64,000 bases of DNA, taken from the NCBI RefSeq assembly GCF_004804315.1, contig NZ_SRXX01000018.1, positions 1-64,000 on the forward strand, read 5' to 3'. Positions 42,930-54,100 of the stretch are shown here, in pieces (within the stretch, counting starts at the first letter, position 1; every line of letters starts with the position of its first letter). The notes below the pieces were generated by a model. It saw only the letters and a list, made by a program, of their open reading frames with translations, did not search any database and had not been told where the DNA came from. Source of the stretch: Flagellimonas onchidii. GTDB taxonomy: Bacteria > Bacteroidota > Bacteroidia > Flavobacteriales > Flavobacteriaceae. The position numbers and the translations under genes are program-made.

Positions 42930-43604
42930 ATGATTGAAGATGTTCAGGCAGCGATTCCCTTAGGCTTGGTCCTGAGTATTATGATTGGTCCAGTTTTTTT
43001 TGTTTTGCTCGAGACCAGTGCAACAAAAGGCTTTAGAGCCGGTGTTAGTTTCAATATCGGGGTGATTGTAGCTGATATTGTTTTTTTGTTGATAGCTTAT
43101 TTCAGTAGTTTTCAGCTATTGGAAAACCTCAGCAACCAACCAGGTCTTTTTGTATTTGGAGGTACAATCTTGTTGATTTATGGCGTAGTTATTTTTGTCA
43201 AAAAACCGGCAAAAAAAGAAAATGTAAAGGCCTCAAAGGGGACATATCTTGGGCTGATGATAAAGGGTTTTTTACTGAATTTTATAAATATAGGGGTCTT
43301 GGTTTTTTGGCTTGGACTTATTGTTATTGTGGGTCCAAGTCTCGAGAATAGTCCAAATCGGATACTGGTTTTCTTTAGTTCAGTAATACTTGTCTATTTT
43401 ATCACCGATTTATTTAAAATTTTGCTAGCTAAACAATTAAAGAGGTATTTGACGCAAGAAAAGATTGTATTGATTAAAAAAGGACTTGGAGTAATATTAA
43501 TTGTTTGCGGGATAGTATTAATTACCAAAGGATTTTTACCTAAAGAAAAATTTAATATTAAAGATGGTATTGAACGGATAAGTGAACAAAAAAACCCAAC
43601 ATAA
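42930..43604 (+). CDS. LysE-family transporter
   Basis: 224 residues, six predicted membrane helices. The start AAIPLGLVLSIMIGPVFFVLLETSATKGFRAGV holds the GP and G-x-x-x-G elements of LysE/RhtB amino-acid exporters, though the family's substrate range is broad. It directly follows the DUF2807 gene. The last codons overlap the stem of the terminator, so the stop codon lies in the hairpin. Confidence 0.87.
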   Translation: MIEDVQAAIPLGLVLSIMIGPVFFVLLETSATKGFRAGVSFNIGVIVADIVFLLIAYFSSFQLLENLSNQPGLFVFGGTILLIYGVVIFVKKPAKKENVKASKGTYLGLMIKGFLLNFINIGVLVFWLGLIVIVGPSLENSPNRILVFFSSVILVYFITDLFKILLAKQLKRYLTQEKIVLIKKGLGVILIVCGIVLITKGFLPKEKFNIKDGIERISEQKNPT

Positions 43605-43619
43605 ATGCTGGGTTTTTTT
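43588..43619. terminator. Bidirectional Rho-independent terminator
   Basis: Inverted repeat AAAAAACCCA ... CAT-aa-ATG ... TGGGTTTTTT, with A-run on one side and T-run on the other, so it can serve both the LysE gene (plus) and the tRNA-Cys (minus). The LysE stop codon TAA sits in the loop (43602-43604). Confidence 0.8.
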
Positions 43620-43621
43620 AG

Positions 43622-43692
43622 AGGCATCGAGCGGATTCGAACCGCTGTACAAGCTTTTGCAGAGCTGTGCCTAGCCACTCGGCCACGATGCC
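43622..43692 (-). tRNA. tRNA-Cys (GCA)
   Basis: Minus strand, 71 nt. Acceptor GGCATCG with CGATGCC, D-arm GGCCGAGTGGCTAGGC, anticodon stem-loop CTCTGCAAAAGC with anticodon GCA, T-arm GCGGTTCGAATCCGC. Discriminator base T (U) fits tRNA-Cys. CCA is not encoded. Confidence 0.94.
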
Positions 43693-43740
43693 GTTTCAGG
43701 GTGCAAATGTACTACTTTTTTTAGCTTACCCAAAGATACT

Positions 43741-44100
43741 TCAAGGTCTTTGGTGCTTTAAGGAAACTGCTACGCTTTCAACATCTCCTCCCATTGGTGG
43801 GTTAATTTTAGCAACTTCCACCTGAGCTTTGTTAACAGTGGGAATTTCCAAGAAAATACGGTCGATAATACGTTTGGCAACATGTTCCAATAAATTAGAA
43901 CGAATAGCCATTTCCTCTTGTACTATTTTATTTAAATGAACATAATCAACAGTTTCACTAAGCTTATCAGATTGGGAAGGTTTAGCCAAGTCAGCAAAGA
44001 CATCCAAGTCTACACGATAATCACTACCGATTAACATTTCTTCTTTCAAACATCCATGGTTGGAATGTACTCTAATATTATTTATCCTGATCCTGCCCAC
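43741..44100 (-). CDS. folB: Dihydroneopterin aldolase
   Basis: 119 residues from GTG 44100. The frame extends 18 codons further up to an ATG at 44154 inside the PorP/SprF gene, but the family begins at IRINNIRVHSNHGC. FolB converts dihydroneopterin to 6-hydroxymethyl-dihydropterin in folate synthesis. Seen: NIRVHSNHGCLKEE (the YGxHGxxxEE-like block), ETVDYVHLNKIV, LLEHVAKRI with a conserved Glu, and VEVAKINPP near the C-terminus. A TAnnTTTG box just upstream supports the shorter start and an own promoter. Confidence 0.87.
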   Translation of the reverse strand: MGRIRINNIRVHSNHGCLKEEMLIGSDYRVDLDVFADLAKPSQSDKLSETVDYVHLNKIVQEEMAIRSNLLEHVAKRIIDRIFLEIPTVNKAQVEVAKINPPMGGDVESVAVSLKHQRP

Positions 44101-44121
44101 AATTCGAAAAATTAAGTGGGA

Positions 44122-44129
44122 CAAAAATA
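44122..44129 (-). promoter_or_regulatory. Candidate -7 box of folB
   Basis: TATTTTTG on the minus strand, an exact TAnnTTTG, 22 bases before the GTG start and within the gap after the PorP/SprF stop. No TTG at proper spacing. Confidence 0.35.
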
Positions 44130-44141
44130 AGTTAAACCAAT

Positions 44142-45092
44142 CTAATACATGCACCTACAATTGCTGATACCTTGAAAGAGGTCCATGCCAACAGTAAGAA
44201 CATGTGTTCCTGTACTGTATCCTAAAATTTCATTGGTGATGACCTGGTACGAATATCCAAAATAGAAGTTGTTCTTCTTTAAGCCTGCAATAGGAGCAAT
44301 GTAAAGCGGTTTACCCAATTGATCGTTTAAGAATCTGTAGGTAGCGCCTACGTAATAATAATCCTCAAAATCGTGAAATCGGAATTTAGCATTTAAATCA
44401 GTCACGGATCGGCCATCATTTTCAAACCATTGAAAGAAAACAGAAGGTTCTATTTCCAACTTACTGTTTTTGCTCTTTGAAATACTATAACCAGTGTATA
44501 AATAATAATTTCTTAGTGTATTGGGCTCAAAAACCGGATTAAACTGCTCAAGGTTTTTGGGTAAAATATTGGAAGCATTGAGACTTATATAGAATTTATC
44601 GTACCGATACAGCACGCCTAAGTCAAAATTATGGTTTGTGGTCGCTTTGTCGTCCGTAGGACGCTGACCGTTAAAATCCGTAAAATTTTCTACGTCTATT
44701 CTAAACTGGTTGAAATTGTATGAAATACCAAAAGAAAGAAAAATATCGTCATATCTATCCAAAATAAGATGGTGGGCAAAAGAAACCCTTGCTCCTCTTT
44801 GTTTGGTTTCACCATTGCTGTCATTGTACATAAGCATTCCCAAACCAGATCTATTCCCAAGGCGAGCGTCAGCGGCCAGGGTCTGGGTATCTGGGGCATC
44901 TTCAATACCAACCCATTGAGTTAAACCATTTAAACGAACTTTAATATGATCTCCAATACCGGCATATGTAGGCGACATCAGAAATGGGTTATCAGCAATA
45001 TATTGTGAAAGCTGTGGTATAGTCAACTCCTGAGCTCTAGCATTAACTGCCAGCAGTAGTATAAAAAACAGTAAACAACTTTTTTTCAACAT
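44142..45092 (-). CDS. PorP/SprF-family T9SS outer-membrane protein
   Basis: 316 residues. A signal peptide (MLKKSCLLFFILLLAVNARAQ) precedes a 14-16-strand barrel with the family start PQLSQYIADNPFLMSPTYAGIGDHIKVRLNGLTQWVG and inner repeats such as NFDLGVLYRYDKFYISLNASNILP and FYFGYSYQVITNEILGYSTGTH. SprF-type proteins are needed for secretion or surface attachment of a cognate large adhesin, and in Flavobacterium sprF lies next to sprB. Here it follows the giant adhesin gene by 18 bases, the same arrangement. Very likely partner of that adhesin. Confidence 0.9.
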   Translation of the reverse strand: MLKKSCLLFFILLLAVNARAQELTIPQLSQYIADNPFLMSPTYAGIGDHIKVRLNGLTQWVGIEDAPDTQTLAADARLGNRSGLGMLMYNDSNGETKQRGARVSFAHHLILDRYDDIFLSFGISYNFNQFRIDVENFTDFNGQRPTDDKATTNHNFDLGVLYRYDKFYISLNASNILPKNLEQFNPVFEPNTLRNYYLYTGYSISKSKNSKLEIEPSVFFQWFENDGRSVTDLNAKFRFHDFEDYYYVGATYRFLNDQLGKPLYIAPIAGLKKNNFYFGYSYQVITNEILGYSTGTHVLTVGMDLFQGISNCRCMY

Positions 45093-45110
45093 GGTTCAAT
45101 AGGTTAAGTG

Positions 45111-48100
45111 TCATTGTCGATATAGGGTAAAATGTCCTACCATTTCTCGGTCATCATTTTCACCTTGGAGTTTTATGATGTACCAATAATCTCCTGTAGG
45201 AAGCTCGCTGTTGTTATAAATTCCATCCCAACCAGCATCGCCATATCCCATGCGATAGAGCTCTCTACCATAACGATCAAAAATGATCATTAGTACATTT
45301 GGGAAGGCCTCCAGATTGTCTGGTAGCCAAGTATCATTGCGCCCATCACCATCTGGAGTGAAGAAAGGTGGAATTTCAATATCAATGAATTCCATTTCTA
45401 TTTCTGCAACAACCTCACATCCATTTTGATCAACAACTCTTACGACATAAGTGTCAGTTCTATTAATGATATAGGTGTTGTCAGTTCCATTGTTTACATC
45501 ATCAAAGAAGATGGTATAGTCTTCTAATCCTCCGGTTACATGGGCAGTAATTTCATTGATGTTGCTATTTTCCAACACTAGGGACAATGGTTCAAAACCT
45601 ATGATATTGAAGTCAATAGTGTTAGGACATCCATTTGAGTGCAGAATGGTCAGACTATGATGACCTGGAGCGATGTTTGTGAAATCTGGGGTCAATTGCA
45701 TCATTGCAGGATCTGTAGTGTCAAGACCGTAGAGCACATCCGCTACCACAGTTTGATCTTCAAATACAATATCCAACCGGTTTGTAGGCAAATCACCATC
45801 ACATTCATAAACTGGTGTTACCGTAGCATTAAGGTTGACACCTGGGTTGATTTCAACAAACACATTGGTTTCACAACCTTGGGCATCTCTTATAAATGCT
45901 ACATGCGTACCAGCTGGTAAATTCTGGAACAATACTTGATCCTGAACAAAATCTGCAGCTGCATTGGAATTTAAAGCTGTTGAATATGGGGCTGTTCCAC
46001 CAGTAATGTCCAATTCGAAAGAACCATCTTCACTACCAAAACAAACTTCATGTAATATGTTTATAGCTTGAGCCTGAACAGCAGTAGGTTGTTCAATTTC
46101 GAACTGGAATACTTCGAAACATCCATTTCTATCCTGAGCGATTACATCATATATTCCTGGGGCTAAATCGGTAAAGTGGTTTTCCGTATCGAACAGGTTC
46201 AGATTTGGTGTAATAGCGTATAGAATTTCACCAGTACCTCCAGAAACCTCAACGGTAATGGTACCATTATTTTGACCTTCACAGGTGACATCTGTAAATT
46301 CGGCTGTATCTACCTGTAAAGGAAGAGGGTCAACAATTGGAATAAGAGCACTGGTCACATCGCAATCCATACTGGTCACATGCACATAATAGTCTCCGGC
46401 AACCAAACCATTGAATTCACCATTGGTTTGTGGACCAGCTACAGAAGTGGTCAAACCAGGATCAGAGAATAATTCGTAGGAATAATTGCCCAACCCTCCT
46501 ATTGCCGTGGCATAAATAGTTGCAGAAGCTTCTCCTGTACAATTGATAAATGCAGCGCTATCATCAATAATAACATCCAAAGGAACAATAGGGTCAACGG
46601 TGACTTGGTTAGATATGGTAGCTTCACAACCAAAATTATCCCTGACATAATACTGATACGGTCCAGCGGGAACGGGGAATACATGTGTATTACCGCCTGA
46701 CATGGATGTATAGGAAATGCCATCTGTACTATATTCATATGGTCCTGTTCCTCCTGAAGCGGTAAGTTCAATTTGAGCAGGGTTCGTACAGGTAAGTTGA
46801 GTTAATTGTATAAGGTTGGCCTGTACTTCTGTTGGCTCTGAAATGGTAACCTGCACGGTTTCTGTGCCGCATGACCATCCATCAGAAACTGTAATACTGT
46901 AGATTCCAGCACCAAGATTGTCAAATGTTTGACTGCTTTGTGCACCGCTAGTGGAAACAATAGTTGTTCCGGTAGCATCGTATACGTTCAATTGATATTG
47001 GTACACACCCTCTCCGTTCAACACGTTGATTGCAGATACCGTGGCATTAGTGTCTCCATAACAAACTAGGGTTGTTGGGGTGGCATCTATGTCGGCGGTA
47101 ATTGGAATTGGCGCAACTAAAGGTGGTACAGCAGGAGTTATCCGGCATCCGGCATCGTCAATAATTTCTATATCAAAGGAACCTGCAGACAGTCCTGAGA
47201 ATACAAAACTAACTACATCGGTAGCATTATATATTTGTCCTGTTGTGGTGTTGGTCAATTGAATATCATAAGGAGCAAATCCTCCAGTCGGTGATACCTC
47301 GATTTCACCTTGATCATTAGTACAGGTTACATCGGCCACTTGAACAGGAGTCGCATTTAGCATCATATCTGGAGAAGCGATGGTAATTGTGTTGGAATCT
47401 TCTGTACAGAGAGGATTTCCAGTTTGTGTAACCCTTACATAGTAATTTCCTCCTGAAAGCCCTGTAATTGGTCGTGGATTAACACTGGTATTTGTGTTAA
47501 CTAGAGGACCTATCGGATTGTTTGAACTATCAAAAACCTGATAGTTATAAGTTCCTGTATAGCCTGTGATATTGATTTCCATTGCTCCGTTTGTATCTCC
47601 AAAACAAATAGCAGGGGCAGTAGGAGTTGCCACAACATCAATTATATCATAAGGAGCGATGTTATGAGGGGCAGTATCAACATAACAGCCAGTAGTGTTA
47701 TCAGTCACTCTAAAGGTGTAGCTTCCTGGAGCTGTCAAATCAAAGGTGGCCGTGGTTGGCGTTGGAGTGGAGGTCAAACCACCTGATGGATTACCTACCG
47801 GCAATAACTCAAATGTGTATGTATTTGTAGGATTCCCATCGTCGGTCACCGTAATCAACACTTCTTCTGGATTGGCACAACTGATAGCAGCGTTTTGTGT
47901 AACAATAGCAGTAAATGTATTGATTGGTTGAATCGGTGGAAGAGCTACTGTTTGAGGACATGAATTACCATCCGTAACATAAACAGTTATATTCTGTGTC
48001 GCTCCGGTATCAACAATATCAAAAGTATTTGATGTTTGGAAATTAACATTGTCAATACTATACAAATAAGGAGCAGTTCCATTTGTGGCAGTTACCGTTA

Positions 48101-51100
48101 TGGTAGAGGTGTTCACCGTATTGTTTGCATTACAAGCAAATGGTGTAGCCGTTGCGGAAACATTCAACGCAGTAGGTTCTGTTACCGTTTGATCAAAGAA
48201 GCCTTCGCAAGACCTTGCAGAAATTACCCTCACTCTATAATCGCCTTGAGGCAAGTTGTCGAAAATGTTGCTTGTCTGCGCAGCTCTGTAAGGCACAGCC
48301 AGGTTAGCCATTTCATAAAGTTCATAGTTGTAAACTGGATTAACGGCCGTAGCAGCGTCCAATTCTACAGTAAGAACACCATCGGAACCTCCATTACAAC
48401 TTACGGGGTCCATAGCAACATTGGAGATAACAGGGTCAACTTTGTCATCTAAATCCTGTGTAATTATCACGGTACAAGGAGTAACTGTGTCTCCATCAGT
48501 AACCGTAAAAGTGTAGGTTCCTGGCTGAGTCAGTCCTGTAAATATTCCTGTTGCGTTATTGGCTGTTGTGACAGCATCAGGGAACAATACACTATAGGTT
48601 AGGTTGGCAGAACCACCATTAACAGTAATGGTAATATGCCCACCAGGATCAATAGTACAATCTATTGGTTTCACCACAGTTGCGGTAGCCACCATTTCAT
48701 CGAGTAGAACAACTGGACCAATAGTAGTGGTACAAGACCACTGATCAGCAATCAACACCTGATAAGAACCAGCGCCCAATCCAGAGAAGATGGGGCTAGT
48801 TTGAGGAGAGCCTACGTTGCTTCCACCTCTAATCAATTGATAGGTGTAATTGCTTCCTTGACCACCAGCGGTTCCAACCACTTCTATTTCACCTTGAAGC
48901 GCAGTACAGTTGTCCTGATTGATACGTAATTCGGTAGCGGTAATACCTGTTGGGTCTACAAGATTTACATTAGGTAATTGGAATTCACATCCATTAGTAT
49001 CTGCTACCCAAACTTGATAGTCAGTGCCAGCTCCAGGTCCACCAGCAAGCCCTGTAAATTGTGGTGAAGCTTGGTAACTTCCTGGGAAAACAGGTGCAGG
49101 ATTAGACACTAGATCAACAAAATAGGTGTAACCACCCCATCCGCCAGCAGCGTTGATAACCTCTATAACACCATCGTTTAAAGCACAGGTCACTTGTGTG
49201 ACTTGAGTATTGGCAGAAATTCCAACATTAGGCCCGGCAATAGTGAATGCTTCACCATATGTACATGCAAAACCTGGAGGGTTGGTATCAGTTACCTCAA
49301 CATAGTAGTTTCCGGCAGCCAATCCGCTTATTGTAAAACTTCCATCAGCATCACCACCAGCAGAAGTGACATCATCTGCTAGATTTCCTGGTGTGTTGTT
49401 AATATCGTAATAGAGGGTATAAGTTGTAGCGCTTGGATAGGTTACACTTCCAGCATCAACAAGATTTAGGTCAACAGAACCATCTGAGTCGCCAAAACAA
49501 GTGATGTTGCTAGTGCTTACTACATCCAAATCCAACACCTCGGGGTCAACAACGATGTGCGTTGTTGTAATGACACAACCGGTTACTGTATTTCGTATTT
49601 CGAAATTATGAGGCCCAATCGCCAAACCAGTAAAGCTTCCTGATGGCTGGAAAGCATTAGGCAACAATCTAAACTCATAATTGGCCGGAGTAGTCGTTGA
49701 GTTGGTCAATGAACCTGTTGCTGTGATAGTGATGTTCTCTCCGGTAACACAAGTTGCCGCAGCATCAATGGCAATACTTGTGGACTGCAATTCATCAAAT
49801 GGATTAATTGTAGCAGTTGTTGTTCCCACACAACCGTTATCGTCATAAACGTTGATGGTGTACACGCCTCCAGCAGTATCGGTTTCAATAAATGTTGGAT
49901 TGTTTCCTGATTGAACAACAACAGGGGCCTCAACAGGAACTGTATTTGGATCGTCTTCTTCTATGAATTCATATGTTACATACGTTCCAGACCCTCCTGT
50001 AATTCCAGGTTGAACGGTTATTGAAGCATTATTCATATTGTTTCCTGAAGTACATCCAAACTCAACAACACTTGTGTTGATATTGGCCAACACGTCTGGC
50101 TGCGTTATAGCCTGAGTTTGTGTTGAAGTACAACCATTGGCTGCGGTTACTTCAATGGTATAAGTAATACCGGCAGCTAAACCTTCAAGTCCGGTAAAGG
50201 ATGCAGTTGTTGCATTGCTTGAGGTCGGAGCAATAGGGAAAGTAGCCGAACCACCCGTAGCTGAGATAATCTCAAAGGTATATGGTCCAGTACCATTATC
50301 GACGGCACTTACATTGATGGTTCCATCATCTGTGCCATTACAGGTCACATTGGTGAAGGACGCTACGCTAAATGATGGCATAATTGCAGCTGGAACTGCA
50401 ATATTGAACACTCTGGAGCATGTTGGTCCAGTTGTGTTGTTGTCATAAACTGTTATGGTATAGTTTTCTACCGTAGTTGTGCTGAACACAAATGAATTGC
50501 TAGGCAGCACAGTTCTAGCGACAACTGTTCCTGAACCATCTGCGATTTCATAATCATAACTACCAGCAAATCCAAGATTATCACCAGATCCTGAAAGAAT
50601 TTCTATGGTAATTTCTGCATCTGGACTTACGGAGCAATCCAAAAGCTTTGTCAAGGTCGCTGTGGCCTGCAAAACAGGATGCACGGTTACGGTGCTTGTA
50701 TCTGAACATCCATTACTATCTAAAATGGCAATATTGTATGTACCTGCAGAGATGTTGTTGAAAACACCACTATTATCCAAATAGGTGGTACCACCATCCA
50801 GAGAATAGAATATCTGGGCTGCTCCACTAGACGCAGTAATGGTTACAGTTGATGGATCGCTACAATTGTCAACAGCGATTGCATCGATTGTTGGGTTAGG
50901 CGTCAATGTCAGAGCAACATTACCAAGTGGCGCTGAACAACTGTACTGATCTTCCATAGTAACATGATAGTTTCCAGCGGGAGAATTCGCAGGTATCTCA
51001 ATGGGGTTGTCAGAGGTTGAGGTAATGGTCACAAATGGAGCGGGGCCAGTTACCGTATAGGTATAGGTTCCACCACCTCCAAGGGGATTTTGAACTTGGA

Positions 51101-54100
51101 TAAGACCAGGAGTATCACAGCTAATATTCTGTAATACAACCGGAGTACCTGTTAATGGATCTAATTCCTCCAACAGTTCATTTTCCGTTGCTCCAACACA
51201 ACTATCGACGTTTAAGGCATCCACCTCAACAACTTCGATGAAATAATTTCCTGCACCAAGCCCATTTACAGTAACATTCTGGGGAGAGGAATACGGCACG
51301 TTTCCTCCACTGTTTGCGACTGAAACAGGGGAGCCAGAGGTCATATCATAAACAGTCCATCTAAATTGTGGTCCAAAAGGAGCTTGATTATCGGTAACCG
51401 TATAGGTGATACTTCCGTTGTTTGAACCATTACAAGATGGTGTTATTGAAGAAGTGATTTCCAAAGGAACGGTTATCAGGTCATTCACATTGACACTACT
51501 CTGTCTAACGCATCCTCCGCTATCCCTTACATAGAAAACATATGTCCTTCCAGGAACCAAACCTGTCCAGATGTATTCGCCATGTCCTGGGGTAACAGGA
51601 TTTCCAAGATTGTCAAAACTTCCACCAGCAAACCAAGTAGCTGCAGCTGGATTAAAGTTGGCTGGATCATCGGAATAAGCATATTCATATCCAGGAGCAC
51701 CTTGCGAACCTTGAACAGTCACCTGCAGCTCGTTACAATTTACAACCAAAGCAGAGATGGTAATGTCCAAATCATCCAAAGGATAAGGAATGATAAATGG
51801 AGGAAAATCTGTTTGACATACAGTATTGCCTAAACCATCTACTGTTCTCATGGACGGGTTTACAATATCGCCAGAATTGTATCCCGTAAGAACATCGGTG
51901 GTTCCTGGAATGCTGTTATCACCAATCCAGGTTGCACCTCCATCAGCACTAAACTCAATAGTCCCTAAAGTTGTTGGGTATCCTGTAAAATCAAACCCAA
52001 ATTCACTTGGAGGGCCGGTACAATCAGCCGCTGTTCTACCAGAAATGATTGCGGTAAGCTCATCAGGATTAGCAATGTTTACAGGGGTCTCTGACACAAC
52101 GCAACCTGTAGCATCGGTAACATTAATGGTGTAATCACCAGGTATTAGATTATAATACGTTCTGCTTGTAACAAGAACATTGGTGTCTGTCGAATTACCT
52201 GCTCCTCCATTATCCAAATCAATAATTTGAATGGTAAAGGGACTTATTCCTGATGTGATATCAACCTGAATCGAACCTGTTCCATCATGACATAAAGGAT
52301 CTGTTGGAGTGTTTGTAACGGTCAACGGAGTCGCCGGATTTACTGTCACGGTTTCTACATACTCACAGTAGGGAGAAGTAGCTGAATTATCTCGAACATA
52401 AACATCGTAGTCTCCGTCGTTTCCGGTCGTTACGGCAAAAGTATTAGTTGTGGAGAACAGACCCGTTGGGCTTGTGGTTGTTGGAACAAAGGCATATTCT
52501 AAGTTTGGAACACCACCAGAAGCGGTTACGGTAATGCTTCCATCAGCACATGTACTGATATCAACAACGTCTACGGTAGCAACAAGAGCATCTATTATAT
52601 CGACAGGTTGCAGCGTACCGACACAACCAAAACCATCCCTTACATTTATGGTATAGTTTCCTGCTGCTAAACCAACAAAAGTATGTGTTGTTGCAGTTGC
52701 GGGAGTCGGAGTAATCCAAGCTCCACCATTTAAACTGAACTGATAGTCACCATTACCTCCGGTAACATCGACTTGAATTGTGCCATCATTATTACCACTA
52801 TAACATGCAGTTGGAGTTGAAGTAAAGGCCAACGTTGCTGGGGCAACCACAGTCAAAGCAACATCAATGGCATCTTCACAAAGATTGGCATCCCTCGCGC
52901 GAACCACATAATCACCAGCAGTAAGCCCTGAGAAGATTGTGTTGTTTCCATTTGTAGCATAATCAAAACCAGCGATAATACCACCTACTCCATCTTCCAA
53001 TTGATATTCATAGGCCGGTGTTCCGTCCGTTGCAGAAGCGGTAATGGTTGCACCCCCATTGGTACAGGTCATCACTGAAGTGATTGAAGCAGTGGCAACC
53101 AGAGCGTTAGGCTCGGACAGGGTTTGGTTTAAGGTAATCGAACAAGCTGCGTCTCTTACATCTTGTACCTCTATGACATAATTTCCTGCAGTAAGATTGT
53201 TTAACGTAATTGGGCTAGCCGTCTGGGGGGCAGAAAAACCACCTCCATTAACTTGATAAATAAATCCACTTCCAGAATCAAAATTTTCAGCATCAAAAGT
53301 TATGGACCCATCGTTTCCGGCATTACATGAAATGTCTGAAAAAGCAGTTATTGCAGCATCAAACGCATGTCCATCTTCAATATTAACATCAACGGTAAGT
53401 GAGCCTGAACAAACCTCAGGATATTGTAAAGCCTGAATGTCATCTATGGCAATATCGTTACCATTATTTCCTGACGCAATGGTTCTTATTACGATGTCAA
53501 TATTGGTATTAGCTCCGGGGTTCAATGAAATTGGAGGAGGGCGATACCAGTCATTGGCACCAGTGTTTTTTGGAATTATACCTGTGGTTGCACTTGCAAT
53601 TACTGCATTTGAACCATCTACCAATTCTACTAGAATATCGGGGTCTAAACCAGATGTTCCTTGCCTTAACAGATTGAAAACTGCGAGAGAAACTTCAATA
53701 TCTAAATTTGGTACTACCTCAATATTTCTTTTAGCATAAACAATGGTGTTTACACCGGGGTCTCCAACATTAACTGCTAAAAATCGTCCATTTGGGGTTA
53801 ATGAAGCATCATTGGGGCTTCTCCATGTTCCAAAAGGATTCGCTACGGCCTGAGTAACAGAATATTCCAAATCGTTTATCTGCCCGTTTGCAGAATTACT
53901 TGTTCTGCCATTCAATGGACTACATGCGGTTGCACTGCCATCTTGAGGCTCATAACAATAGTAATCTCCATCAATTTCTGTGATGCTCGTATTTGGCCCT
54001 GTTCCAAAGTTTTCTAACAAGATAACACTTGGTGTTGGCGCAACATTGCTAGTATAATTTACTGTAATGGTATGGCTTCCAACCGAGACGTTGTTAAACA

